Assembly: GCA_013396995.1 (NCBI GenBank)
Contig: VWZP01005794.1
Span: 1,251,355 to 1,315,354 of the forward strand
Direction of reading: 5' to 3'
DNA from: Dicaeum eximium
Taxonomy: Eukaryota > Chordata > Aves > Passeriformes > Dicaeidae
DNA: 64,000 bases
Shown piece by piece: positions 9,899 to 22,375 of the stretch; position 1 is the stretch's first letter; each line of letters starts with the position of its first letter. The position numbers and the translations under genes are program-made. A model generated the notes under the pieces. It ran no database searches. It was not told the origin of the DNA and saw nothing but the letters and a program-made list of their open reading frames with translations.

Positions 9899-12800
9899 TT
9901 AACTCCTTTAAATAAGATACAGTCTAAATTGTACTAAAATTGTAATGGAAATCAGTGCAACATGCTTAGCACTTAAAACACTTTATTTCCATTGTATAAT
10001 TCATTATTTAAACCAGAAATTCTTCCTGCAGGACACTTTGGGAAAAAAATTCTCCAGGATAAAATAGGGAATAATTGGAACTATGCTCATCTCACTGTAG
10101 ATTTGTATTCCCTTTTCTCAATGCACATGATGATGAAAATTATATTTACTCCTGTCCTCTATGAGATTTAATAAAAAGTACAGTTAATTTGCCTTTTGTT
10201 TGCTCTGTGCTTCAATCTAGGTGAAGCGTGTCCATCAGCTCTCTGGTAATTCTTTTTACTCCAGAATAGTAATGTCTGAGTTGGCACCTTATGTCACCAT
10301 CAAATTCTGAATGACAAATTGAAATTAACTTATTGTTGGGAAAAACATGCTATTTTAATTCTCTCTTTCCTTTTTGTTTCCCTTTTTCTCTTTTTCCTTC
10401 TCATTATTCATCTTCATTCATTCATTATTAATCTTCACTCTCCATTTGTTCTGCTTTCTGTAAACAACGTGTACTTCACAATCAGATTGCTCCTGCAACT
10501 CAAGCAATTATGTCTTGGGTGAGAGGACTAGCTCATGTTTGGGCAAGAAGAATGACAGCTGGTGGGATTTTTGTTTGCTGTAGCTTGCAACATTTTTTTT
10601 TCCTTTGTGAGGCAAGACATGTTTGATAATGGCTCAGGAGATCTGGATGGTACAATATCATGGCATACAATGACATAAGAGACAGTGAGAATAGGAGCAT
10701 GTATCACATTTCATGGGCTACATGTTTTCTGCTCATGATGTGCTTCGAGCCTGGTTGTAGCTCAGCAAGTCTCCAACAGGCTTAAGAACCTACCCTGGAT
10801 AAAAACATTGTGGGCTGGGCTGTTGCATTCTTGGCCTTACACTTCCCTTACCTCTTTTGGCTGCTTAGATTGATGGAAGCACTCTGTGTATACCTGAGCT
10901 GTTCCTAGTGATAAAGGTTGAGTTTTTGACCCGGTCTGAATGAATGCTAAAAAGTATGAATTTTAATCATGTCTGTATTGCATAACAAATGCAGATTCCA
11001 TTCTCAGCTAACAGGAATATATATGCTGAGTCTGCTCAAGTATTGTGGCTAAACTTTTGGCTACTGACATACTAATGCTCCACAGATTCCCTACTATATG
11101 AATACTCAGGTTAGTAAAGGAAAAAGTTCCATATTCCCCCCTCTGGTGCATCAGGCACTTTGTGTTCCAGCTGGTATGTGACAGCCAACCCTGAAGAAGT
11201 GGGAACTTCAAAAAAGGCTTAAAGGACTTCATGTTCTTTGAGGTGTTTCCTTTGTGTCTGCTCTGCATCTACAGAACATGGCAAAACATTTCACCTACCA
11301 GGTAGAGCTGAGCACCTGAATGCAACACTATGAGAAAGCACCTTAGCCTCATAATTTTAAACTCTTCAGACTCTAGGCTAAAGACTCATTTACATATTGA
11401 GGCAGCTGACATTTCACAGAGAGAGCCCTTGCTCACCTAAAAATCTGGGATAAAGACAATAGTTTAAAGTGTGAGGCTGCTTGATCTCATGTAAAGGGTA
11501 AATATATCAACATGACAGAGGTTACCTGATAAATTCTGCCTGACGTTGCAGAATGGCTGACCCCCGTTCTATGGTTTTATGTTATGAATGTCTTTTAACT
11601 GTAATTAACACAGACAATATTTCCTTTTTTTTTGTTGCCACAACCTCACTGTTATTTCCAAAAACATGCAATAACTAAGACTTTTTTTGTTATAAATAGA
11701 TATGGCTTCTAGAATAAGATTTATTTTATTAATTTATCAATAATCTGATAGCATACTAGGTGGAAGATGCTATTTTTTAATTAATACATTATCTGAACAG
11801 ATTTTCTGTTGTTCATCCTTACATAATAAATTATAAAATATCAAACAGTAATTTTGTATTTTGTCATTCAAAATAATGCTATACATTGGAGTTTTATCCC
11901 TGATAATATAGTAATATTTTCTTTTTACCACGTACTTGTCCAATTTTATTAGCATGATACTTAGTAATTTAGATACAACTAGTTTGAAGTGATATTGTGA
12001 CTTGCATGTGCTCTAATGCCTTCCACCTGGACTGCTGTCTCTTCATGGGTAACACCATGTGGCAAGGATGTTAATATTGGATTGCCTATGACCGTCTGCA
12101 ACACTCTTGGAAAATAACTCATGCAGCAGAAAACTACTCGAAGATATCTCAATAGACTTTCTTTATTGTTTTAGGAAGGAACAATTTTATACTATTAGTT
12201 CATATTTTAGTTTGTATTATTAGTTCATTTTTTAGTTTATATTATTAATATCAACGATAGCAGCCCACTAGGATCAGCAGTCATGCAACCAGGCAGCATA
12301 GAGGCTTGAAGTATTTATGTAGATTGTATAAACATATTATAAGCATCACCAATATACTTAGGAGAGCCGTTTTTTTCATACCTTATTGTGTTACCGTACT
12401 GCTGTGACTTCAGTGTTTTCTAAACATTGGCTGATATTTCAGCTATAATAAAAGAAGACCAGAAATGCAGGCACTGGTTTTGCATGTTTGTTCCAGGATC
12501 AGTTTTACCACAACTTGTGAAGAGGGAGATCACCTCAATAGTCTTACTTGCTAACTATCTACATATCTTACTTACTACGTATTTATTTTTTAGAATGTGT
12601 TAATTCACTGAGAATTTGAAAGGTTAATAGTATACCCACGGTGCATTTTTGAGCCACTGGGCAGTCAGAAAATTTTCCTGATCTTTCTGATCTGGGATGT
12701 CTTTTGGCTGTCCTTTGCCATTATTTAGCTTTCCAATACAATTTACTTTATCTGAAAACATCATCAGTAGTCTGATGTCTAGATAATTGATACAAGTGCT

Positions 12801-14049
12801 GAACATTATCAGGTACAATGTCAATATTAGTAAGGCCTTATCAGAACTGGTAGGGTAGTGTGTGAACTGTCCACTAAGAGATTTTCAAACTCTTTGAACA
12901 AAATATTCTTTGATATTTACATTAATTCTGAATCAAAATAAAATGTAGATATAATACTGAGTGCATTCCAAAAGTTTTAATGTATTATATCTTTTCAGTT
13001 ACCGATTTTTAACCTTCTTATATAATAAAATCAGTTGTGTTTTACAAGAGCCATAAAAGATACCATTCAAATTGTAGTCTTCTTCCAGTTTTTTAGTAAT
13101 CTAATCCTCTAAGAATTTTCCTATATCTCTCTGAGAATTTAAGTCAAACTAGTCAGCTTCTACCTAGTCATCCTTCTTTACCTTTTCTGAGTACTTACAC
13201 AGTTTTCTGCCTTCTGCTAACACCAGTGGGTCAGAGTTTTCTTAGGGATTTTATAATTAACATTTTTTGAGACAAGTAATTTAAAAAAAATCATTAGTGA
13301 ATCTTTTTAGCTTTTTCACTGGCTTAGTGAACAATTTGCATCTTGTGGGAGGATTTTTGTTGGGTTTTTATGCAAAATCAGGGTATTTACTTATACCTCT
13401 GATCATACACCAATGGTAAATTCGTGCATTACACTACATGGTGAACAAGTGCAGAAAAGCCACCTGATGTGTGTCACGTTGTAGGACTGTAGAATCTCAG
13501 ATATGTAACTTGAGAAAGGAAGACATGCAATTATGTTACCATAAAATGATAACATTAATTATGTTAAAATGAGTAAAAAGGACAACAAATTCTTTCTAGG
13601 GTTGTTCTAAGCAGCCTAAGGCAACACTTCCGTCACTTCTGAGAGTTTTCCATAGCTCTGACATTACAGCAGTGCATGCGCTGGTTTTTCTATGTTTATA
13701 TTCTTCCTGTTTTAGGAGGCCATGGAAAATGATAGAAATAACATGCTACTACCAGTAATAAAATGTTTTATACCTATTTTAGTTAAAGAGGTAATGGGAT
13801 TCTTATGATTTTCAACATTTTTTGTTTACTACATGACTGATATTTATTTCCCTTTAGACCATTTGATTTGAACTTTTCTTTGTTGCTTTTATCTCACAAT
13901 GAACCCAAATGAATGTTTAGATGAACTGTGCACCTGCATTCTGTAATCCTGTCTTTCTTTTTCAAGTGCTACCCATTGTATTTACATTTGAATTCACATT
14001 CAAATGTTTTTCTATCTGCATTTTTCCTTCTAGCAAGTTTTCCTTTAAT
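9899..14049. other. AT-rich non-coding stretch
   Basis: About 4.1 kb without recognisable exons or young repeats. A tandem duplication of about 25 bp (unit like tattagttcatattttag) occurs at 12191-12245. The frames at 11008-11268 and 12624-12824 have no recognisable domain. Confidence 0.6.
12191..12245. repeat. Short tandem duplication, unit about 25 bp
   Basis: The word tattagttcat...tttagttt occurs twice at a spacing of about 25 bp, followed by a partial third start. Confidence 0.7.
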
Positions 14050-14828
14050 TTGTCTTGGCTTTGAGAAGTGCTATTGAGAGGCATTTAAACAACAATGCAA
14101 ACATCAGGCACAACCAACGTGTGTTCACAAAGGGAAAATCCTGTATAAGTAATTTGCTGTCCTTCTACAATAAGGTTATCTGCCTAGTGGGCAAAGGGAA
14201 GGAAGTGGATATAATTTTTCTGAATTTTAGTAAGGTTTTTATACTGTTCCTTACTATATCCTTCAGGACAAGCTGACCAACCATGGGATGCACAGGTACA
14301 TAGTGTACTGGGTGAGGAACTAGCCAACTGGCAGAGCTCAAAGTGTTATAGAGAATGGAGTTATATCTGACTTTTGACTAGTCACCAGTGATGTTCCTCA
14401 GGGATCAGCTCTGGGACTGGTTCTGTTTAATATATTGATCAGTGATCTACATGTAGGAGCTGAATACACTGTTAGTAAATCTGCTGATGATACCAAACTG
14501 GGAGCACTGTTGACTCTCTCAGGGACAAGATGCCTTTCTGAGAGATCTAGATAGACTGGGGCACTGGGCTATGATTAATAGGATGAAATTTAACAAGTCC
14601 AAATGCTGGATCCTGGACCTGGGATGTAAATCTGCAGGTACAACTATACACAGGGAGAGGAATGGCTGGAGAGCAGCTGTGCAGAAAGGAATCTGGGGCT
14701 GCTGGATAACACCAGGCAGAGCATGAGCCAGTGGTGTGCCCTGGCAGCCAAGAGGGCAAACAGTCCTGAGGTGCATCAAACACAATGCATACAACCAGCT
14801 GCTCTAAAGAGGTGACTACCCCTTTCAC
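14050..14828 (+). mobile_element. CR1 LINE fragment, reverse-transcriptase catalytic domain
   Basis: The open frame at 14055-14276 contains FTKGKSCISNLLSFYNK and VDIIFLNFSKVF, matching the CR1 RT 'FTKGKSCLTNLIAFYDE' and 'VDIVYLDFSKAF' blocks. After frameshifts, the catalytic region gives S-A-D-D-T-K-L-G at about 14477-14500. The two catalytic aspartates survive at 14486-14491, but the preceding residue is changed. Similarity runs on to the ORF2 C-terminal 'ALAAKRAN' region and stops near 14828, before the 3' UTR. Stops and indels make it non-functional. It lacks the 3' tail, so later deletion or insertion probably removed it. Confidence 0.88.
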
Positions 14829-15639
14829 ATTGGTATTTTACATATGAAATGTACAAAACCCACAGTACAAACTACTTTTACATATTGAAAGAAATTATAA
14901 GAGTCAAGGAAAAAGACTGAATAAATGTCAATAAGAATATTTTAAAAATTGATCAAATAAAAAAGGGCTAAGCGAAAAAAAAAGTATAATAAATGAGAGA
15001 ATGAGGGAACCAAAATCAAAGCACCTAAAATAAAGTTAAAAATTTCCCCAGAATGCACTTTCAATAAAATACTGGGAAGCTGAACTTTTTCATCTATTCC
15101 TCTTTTATGAAGTATTAAAAGTGTCTTCATGGGCAAAGCTGGCAACAAACCTGTCCTTTCAATCTCCATTCACTCAGCCATCTCAGTTGTTTGATCTTTA
15201 GCATCAAACATTCTGAATGAAAGTAAAGGTGCACTATTCATACTATATTTCTGTCTTCACTGTTTTTGGCAAGAACTTGGTCATAATCTATAGTATAAAA
15301 ATTGTTTGCATAATATTACAAACATTTTTACCTGGTTTCTTTTTCTACCTTAATTTTCTTCTTCTCTATCTCTGTCTTTTTTGCTTTTGTCTTTTGATAA
15401 AGAAAGTCAGTTTAGGGAATGAAGACTATCTTTATCACAGTGCTGCTGTGAGCCACAGGGAAAGAACAGCTAAAAGCAATCTCTTAAATCACCTGATCCT
15501 CTGCAAGTTTGCAGGGTCTTAAAGGAGCAGCCCAGACTGCCTGTTGTGCATGCTGTTTTCTTCCCCAGCCTTTTGTGTAATTTGGCTGGTTCAATCTTGA
15601 GTGAAGGGAAGATCTGACTTCAACAAGGACAGCAGTAAA
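14829..15639. other. AT-rich non-coding stretch
   Basis: No recognisable gene or repeat is seen. The hydrophobic frame at 15217-15522 is a T-rich artefact. Confidence 0.55.
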
Positions 15640-15745
15640 ACCTACTTTTGACCTTCTCAGTTAACCATTGGGTATAACTGATTCTGCCTCTGGGCAGGAA
15701 CCAGATGACCTTTCCAGACCTTTTCTATTATAACATTTTAAAATT
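15640..15745 (+). mobile_element. Probable old CR1/L3 LINE 3' end
   Basis: The phrase aaccagatgacctttccaga (15700 onward), followed by a TATT-rich end, resembles the ancient CR1/L3 3' end that reads roughly 'actagatgacctctagaggtcccttcc'. Divergence is high and the left border is unclear. Confidence 0.4.
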
Positions 15746-15972
15746 TTCACAAAAAAAGAAGTTATTACCGTCTTTATTACCATGTGAAAGACTTTCAAAC
15801 ACGAAGTTTTCTTTCAAAAAACTCTTAGCAGCTAAAATAAAATGAGAAAAGTGATCACAGAAAATAGAAGGCTTTCTTGAGTGTTTAAATTACTTTAATG
15901 AATTCATATTCTACATATCTAAGAAAATTACACTGATTTTAAATTGTGTCTTTAGCTAGAAAAGAAAGCAGA

Positions 15973-15995
15973 CATATATATATACATATATATAT
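15973..15995. repeat. TA dinucleotide repeat
   Basis: Two (TA)n blocks are separated by a single C. The tract is nearly self-complementary. Confidence 0.8.
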
Positions 15996-16092
15996 GATTG
16001 TATGACTATTACCTGGCCCTGAAGGGACTTGCAAACATCATCTGGGGACTAAGGTAAGAAAATCTCCTATTCCGTCCTAAAAACTCGTAGGA

Positions 16093-16153
16093 GAAAAAAA
16101 AAAAAAAAANGCCCAAAAAAACCGAAGGAAAAAAAAAAAAAAAAAAAAAAAAA
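16093..16153. repeat. Interrupted poly-A tract with one ambiguous base
   Basis: Two A-runs flank a short accgaagg-type interruption. The only N in the window is at 16110, inside this tract, consistent with base-calling trouble in a homopolymer. Confidence 0.9.
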
Positions 16154-17968
16154 GAGCAGCTACTGGTATCACAGGCAATTGCACAATTTAAGGCTTTGGA
16201 ATTTTTTTTAGTCATTCTTTTTAAATTTTATGCAGAATTTGAGGTTATAAAATAATTGTGCAACTATGAACAGCTAAAAATAAAACTAAAACAGCCTGAG
16301 TGGCCTGTTCAGCAAACTCTCTGCTTGTGTAGGCAGATTGTATACAAACAATTCTGGGTAAAAATGTATGCTTATAGTTAGGAAATAATATGTGCTTGTC
16401 ATGTGTATAACATGAAATTATCAAAGTAAAATTTCAGATCTGAATTGTTTGATGGAACTTGTGGAAGTTTTCCACTGAAAATAGAATATCACAAAGTTAA
16501 TTAACTGTAATGAAGGTTTTACATGACACATTGCAACACAAAACACAATGGAGCAGGAGAGACCAGACATGTCAATGGTCATAAAAATCAAGAACAAGCT
16601 TATTAATCCAGGAAAAGCATGAATGTTAGCCATGTTTCCTTTACATGAAAATAGTATTGAATACAAAATCTCAGAAGTAAATGGAGGCTTATGATAGTGT
16701 GAAAGGGAAAAAGGAGATGGGCATGCATTTGTTAATCTAGGATTTTTTTTTATTTTGGAATGTAAATTGGAGCATAAACAGAAAGGAAAGGTATATTAAG
16801 GTTCAAAGACATTATTTCAAGGATGGCAATACTGAGGTCTCTGCAAATTGAGGCAATGGACTGCCCCAAAAATGTTAGAATGGGTATTTAACCTCTCATA
16901 TCTATATTGCTGAATCACTAGTTTTATGCTTTTCTAATTTTTTTGCAGTGCTATCCTTCCACTTGATACAAATTTTTCCCTATAAACAGGTTATTTTTTT
17001 AACTGAGGAAGGGCCACATATTTTGGTTTTTTTTTCCATATATCCTTGGTGGTTAAGCAAATGGATTAGATTTTACAATTCAAAAAAATAGTAATAACTT
17101 CCAGGCTAGATATTAAATCCAACTCTATAGTTTATTGTTCATTTTAAACATCCTACCTATTCTAAACAAATTAATATGCACAAAATAAAGAGCCCTAATC
17201 TGCAGGCAAGTGCCAAATCAATAGAGAGATACCACCCCAGTAAAGTACAGTTGTATTAACATAAAATTTGCTGCTTAGTATTCCAAACAATTAAGTTTGA
17301 ATTGTGTGCACTAAAAAGAGATGAATCCATTCTTTTCTTGAATTTTTGAGAAGTTAATTTTATATGTGGAATTTTATCTTACATCTAATTCATGTCCTGT
17401 GCATAATATCTGGTTTCCAAATACTGCATCATTCTTCCTCAAACTCATTCAAATTCACTTGAACTTCCATTCTCAGGTTGCAAAGACAAAAACAGTTCTT
17501 CAATATTCTGCATAAGCTCACCAGAATTTTTATTTTTGAAACAAATATTCATGATGGAGACCAAACTGATTTTTCTGCCAAATGCATGCAGAAATTTTGG
17601 AATCATCAGTATACACCCATATGGAATGCCTCAGAAAAAATTGTTTTCCAATTTGCTGTCTTCTTCACTGCCACTGCTGTGGGGCTTTTTAGCCATGCCT
17701 GATTTTTGATTGAAGAGTTTGATTTTCTATGTATAGTTATTAGGAAGTGGTTTTGATCTTTCCCCATCAAAATGGAAAAACCACAATTCAAAACAATGAA
17801 AAGTATAGTTATAAAAAAAATTACAACTCTGTGTTTTTCTACTGAATGAAGTCTCAACAATACTTTCAAGAAAGAAAAGGGTACTTTATTCAAGTACGAA
17901 AAATTAACACATAGCAAAGTTGAATTATTAATCACTGAATGGTTTCATCGTTGAACGGTTTCATTTGT

Positions 17969-18130
17969 TAGACCACACCTGGACTATTGCATCCAGTTTT
18001 GGACTTCCATTAGTGGAAGGATGAGGATTTGAATAAACTAGCGCGAGTTCATGGAATGCCACTAGGATAGTGGTGGCTCTCCTGTGAGAAGTGGAGGGAG
18101 CTCAGTTGAAGCCAATCTGCGAGACAGACA
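17969..18130 (+). mobile_element. CR1 LINE fragment, ORF2 C-terminal region
   Basis: The sequence gaccacacctggactattgc followed by atccagttttggact encodes R-P-H-L-D-Y-C-I-Q-F-W-T, the CR1 ORF2 'RPHLEYCVQFW' block. Weaker similarity continues to about 18110-18130. It is an isolated fragment lying about 100 bp left of an oppositely oriented CR1 tail. Confidence 0.7.
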
Positions 18131-18235
18131 AAAAAAATCTATAAATAATCGTTGGCATTTTTAAACGTCAAGCTTTTGCATGATCAGGAAATGAATTAAT
18201 TAGACTCCTTAGTTTGGGAAAATTAAAGATTTGAA

Positions 18236-18450
18236 TGTAGAGAATGGTTTGGGTTAGAAGGGACCTTATGGATCATCTGGTTCCAGCCCCCCTGCTGTGG
18301 GGACGGACACCTTGCACTAGATCAGGCTGAGGTTGTGCAGAGCGCCATCCAACCTGGCCCTGAACACTTCCAGGGAATGGACATCCACAATTTCACCGGG
18401 AAACATTTTCCAGTGTATCCCCACCTCAGAATGAAGTCTTCCACTGGACT
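18236..18450 (-). mobile_element. CR1 LINE 3' end
   Basis: On the plus strand this reads gaatggtttgggttagaagg, then the reverse complement of the CR1 3' UTR. Recognisable blocks are ctagatcaggctgaggttg, catccaacctggccctgaac and acttccagggaatggacatc. The element is truncated after about 215 bp. The terminal octamers at its left end are reduced to about one unit. Confidence 0.88.
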
Positions 18451-19379
18451 TGGAGAACTCTTATTTTACTTTTAAGTAAAATGTGTCAACACTATTAGAG
18501 CATATATTCAAAGAGGAAAACTAAATACTTGTATAAAGGGCTTTTATACATGAATAATCATGTGGAGAGGGATTTAATAAGAAGATTAAAAAGATTAATA
18601 AGATATTAGAAATAAGTGTAAAAGGAATTCATTAAGAAGAGCAGGGGCAAAAAGAATAGGGAAAAGGGATTCATTAGGAGAATGACAATATTTCAGAGTT
18701 TGAAGACACTAAGAGTAAATATTTTAAAGGATTTACCCTAGTATCAGAAACTAAAACATAAACTGGTTTTTTTTACATACTAATCTTTAAACACTATTCT
18801 TTCCATAGGCAAAAAGGAGAAACTAGATAAGGAGGCTTCTGCTTCTCTATACTTGGAATTAGAAACTAGCAAAGAAGATCTAGAAATGGCCATAATTTTT
18901 AATGGATTTTGTTTTATGGATTTTGTTTTGGGTTTGTGTTGTTTGGATTTTGGCTTTTTCTTGTTAATTTTGTTAGGTTTATGGGGTTTTTTTGTTTGTT
19001 TGTTTGTTTGGTTGGTTTTTGTTTGTTTTTGTTTTTTTTTTTAAATTTGAACAACATTGTTATGACAAGATATATTATCTGCTTCAAATGTGAAGACCAT
19101 GACGCAAATTCTGATATGGAAGTTTGAATCAAAACAGTTATTTCTAAGTGTGAAAGGCTTAGGCTTTGATAATATGTTCAAGCCAACTGAATGAATTAGG
19201 ATATGGTTTTGCAAGTCTAGTAGAAGCCATTTAAAAGTAAACTGTAAATCTGGAGGTAGTAACTTTGGAGAACAAATGTAGTATAACGATAAAAAGCAGT
19301 GGGGAAAGCTCATGATCCAAGCAAATAATTTGATTATAATGCTATGCAAAGCATTACAGCAGATTCTGAACAAGAACTA
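18451..19379. other. Purine-rich then T/G-rich non-coding stretch
   Basis: No gene is seen. A purine-rich part (18500-18700) is followed by the TTTG-rich tract listed separately. Confidence 0.55.
18985..19044. repeat. TTTG-rich low-complexity tract
   Basis: TTTG units with GG interruptions end in poly-T. The valine- and phenylalanine-rich open frames over it are artefacts. Confidence 0.85.
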
Positions 19380-20440
19380 ATTCGGGTCATAGAGGTAAAT
19401 TGAACTTACAGTGCAACATGATTTTATCTCATACAGATTGTGTCAGACTAACTTAATATCTTTTTAGATAACTGACTTCTTAGGCTAATAAAGTAAAGCT
19501 ACTCTACTTACACTTTAAGAGAAACATTTGATAGGATTTCTTGAAGGAAAGTTAGCATTAAACATTGTGATTGCAGTGATTAACACGGGGTGTGAAAGAA
19601 GTTTGTAGAAGGGACACTATTCCCAGCTATCCTCAAATAGCAAGACAGGCTGAAGGAAAATCAGCACAGACACCCCCTCAAGCATCAGTGCTGAACTGAA
19701 CAGATATGCTGTATTTGTTTATGACATTGAAATGTAAACTAGTTACAAGCTGAGAAACAAACTACAAGGTTCTGAGTCAGCATCAGGAGGATCTGTTCAT
19801 TCTAAAGAAAGGAATCACACAGATGTAATGCAATTTAACACCACAAAATTCAAATATATATTTTCAGGAATGAACAATAAAAACTTGCTACAAAAGGAAC
19901 GTTGTCAATCTGATGTGAGGAAATGGCTAAAATATCTGGTAATATTTGTTGGAGTTGAGTATGAAACAAGGCTACTGCTGCTGTAGAATGCATTGAATGA
20001 CACATTCTTCTAAGTGAAAGCAGAATGTAAATAACACTACACAAGGTATCAGCAAGGCCTCATCTGGAACATTGTGTACATCTCTAATCATTTCTCTCAA
20101 GAGTGATTAATTTAAATTGGATGAGATTTAGAGAAGAGATATGAATAAAGTAATGGAATATTTACCTTACATAGAAAAGATTAAGAAGAGCTCTGTTTGC
20201 CTAGCCTAGCTGGGGAAGGTTAAGAAGGGATATAACGACTTTTTATAACTACATTGAGAGGGGATATATCATGGAAAGGAAAATCCTTTAATTTTAAGAA
20301 TAATATTAGTACATGATAAATAGCTATGCATAAGTTTAGGTGGGGTATTATATAAGGTTTCAGATAATTTGGCAAGTGAACTTCTGAAATGATCACTTGA
20401 ATCTCTTGGTGAGGCACAGAATTAAAATTGCTTTTAAGTG
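19380..20440 (+). mobile_element. Ancient CR1/L3-type LINE relic
   Basis: The sequence is much more diverged and AT-rich than the other copies, but retains the order of CR1/L3 ORF2 landmarks. An RT-like block (catgattttatctcatacag, followed by a 'CxTNLIxFF'-type region) lies at about 19420-19480. The 'RPHLEHC' block at 20055-20077 is encoded by aggcctcatctggaacattg. An 'ELFxL...KGYNDFL'-like block lies at 20190-20250. The same order over about 1 kb argues against chance. Every frame is broken. Which old subfamily it belongs to cannot be decided by eye. Confidence 0.6.
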
Positions 20441-21819
20441 CAGTTTGTTAAGGCTGTAGAGGCATTGGATAACAATTTCCAGAAACAAGAATACTTTGTA
20501 AAATTGTACTTTACTGCCTCTGTGACGTTTGAAAATACAATGGAATGTTGTTAGGATTTTTTGTTGTTATTTTTCAGATCTTTTTTGCAAGCCATATGTG
20601 TTTTATTGCATTAAGTAGAGCTCACTGCCTGAACTAGCTGCCTGTTTACACTGTGGATTAAATTGATTCTCCAACCTGGAGTCACTATGCTTTTTTTTCA
20701 AGGTTGGATAGTCAATGACTGGTAAGGATTCTTTTGTTTATTCTTGATTGTTGAGAATGGTTTAGTTTAAGTAACAGTTTAAATAAAACTATTATGAATT
20801 ATATTCATAAGTACTTGAATTGACCTAGCTTAACCTTGATCTACCCCCTTTCTGTAGCTCATTGGAGATGTACGATTTTGTGGTCTTCTACAATATACAT
20901 TTTATATTTATTTAAGGTATTGAGGCTTTGGGGTGGTGGTGGTGTTGCTTTATGGTGTAATTGTTTTGTGGGTCCTTCCACACTCAGCATCTAAAGTATA
21001 TTAGTTTTACCTAATTTTAAGTATCTAAACTAAATCTTGAAATCTTGATTGTCTTTTAGTCAGTAGAAAGAAACAGGAACATCCAGACAACCTTTTATAG
21101 GATTTAATTTTTCATAGCCACCTTCTAGACAGTTTGAACAAAGAGCCTCTTCTTTTATTATTTTGTGCTTGGAATACCAGAAGAAGAGGGCTGAAGAACC
21201 CAGGAGGTTCTTTCCATAGCTATTGTGCTGCATTCCTAAGTAATAGAACAGTAACATGTCCTTTGTTTCAGAAGAGAAAAAACTTTAGTATTAGATCATG
21301 TAGCATGGTGTAAGAGGCTGTGAAGGTGGACAATACTGAGCAAGTCTCTAGTGTTCTAATAAAAGCAGAAAAGTAGAGCACTGGAATATCTGTAGCACTC
21401 TGCGGTATTTTGCTCTTTTATTTTTTTTTTTATTTTGTACTATCACTAAGCTTTATCTCATAGTAATTTATTTCCTTTTTTCACTGTCCTTTTAATTGGC
21501 TATGTAGTATAATCCTGGAAAAGGTAGAAGAGATAGAAAGGCTGCCTGGCATCACAGAAAGTGAGACTTGCTAGATTGGGCTGTACACTTGCCTTCATTC
21601 TTATCCTCCCTCTCTAGTAACTAGTCTGTCCATTCAGTAATTTCAGACAAAGGAAAAAATGTCTGAAGATTTGAAATTTCTATGATAGGACGTGAGATAA
21701 AAATCCAAATCAGGGTCTTTAGTTAGAAAGTCAATTGTAACCCAACCTCTCATCTATTTCATAGGAAAACCTCAATGTTTTCAGTATATGTTGCTCCTTG
21801 TTGTATTTCTATATACTAG
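20441..21819. other. AT-rich non-coding stretch
   Basis: No recognisable exon or repeat is seen. Confidence 0.55.
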
Positions 21820-22375
21820 GTTTGAATGGGATAAAGTTTTGAGTTAAATTTCTTCAGGTTAGCCTGTATGATGCTGTGCTTTCAATGTGTGTCTAAACCA
21901 GGGCTGATAACACACATCAATATTTTGGCTACTGATGAGCAGTGCTTGCACAGTATCTTCTCTTCCCTCCCACCCACTGGCTCCCAGAGGCAGTAAAGTG
22001 GAGGTGCCTGAGAGACTGGAGGTGGACAAGGTCAAGGCAGCTGACCCAAACTGACAAAAAGGATGTGCAATATCATATAATGTTGCACTCAGCAATAGAA
22101 ACTCAGGGGAAAAAGGTTGAAGGGGTGACATTCACAGTTATGACACTTATCTAACCAAGCAACTGCTAAGCACTTGAAAGCCCCACTTTCCAATGGTTGT
22201 ATTTCTGCCTGCTGGTGGGCAGAATTGAATTAATTTCTCTTTGTGTTTTGCCTGCAAGCACAGCTTTTGCTTTTATTATGAAATTGTTATTAGCTCGATC
22301 CACGAATTTCAACTTCTATTTTTCTCTCCATCACCAGTAAGAGGGAAGTGAGCAAAAAGGAGATTGGGAGTTTGA
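21820..22375 (+). mobile_element. Old ERVL-type LTR (same family as 53740-54355)
   Basis: Shared landmarks with the copy at 53740-54355, in order, are: a gttaaatttcttc...tg-tgctgt start, ctactgatgagcagtgcttg, the 'cagctgaccca-actga-caaa-ggat' block at about 22039-22064, an ACCATAT-G-like core, and an 'agcacagcttttgctttt' region near 22258. It ends with 'taagagggaagtgagc'. Divergence is high, and both ends and any target duplication are lost. The promoter-like atcatataatgttg lies at about 22072. There are no internal retroviral genes. Confidence 0.7.

Larger units (their letters stand above)
15746..17968. other. AT-rich non-coding stretch with low-complexity patches
   Basis: It contains a TA-rich patch (15973-15995) and a poly-A tract with an ambiguous base (16093-16153). 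No exon or clear interspersed repeat is seen. Confidence 0.6.

Noticed and set aside
12624..12824. Old LINE open reading frame on the minus strand
   Set aside because: No LINE landmark motif could be identified in the translation, and the similarity was only a vague impression.
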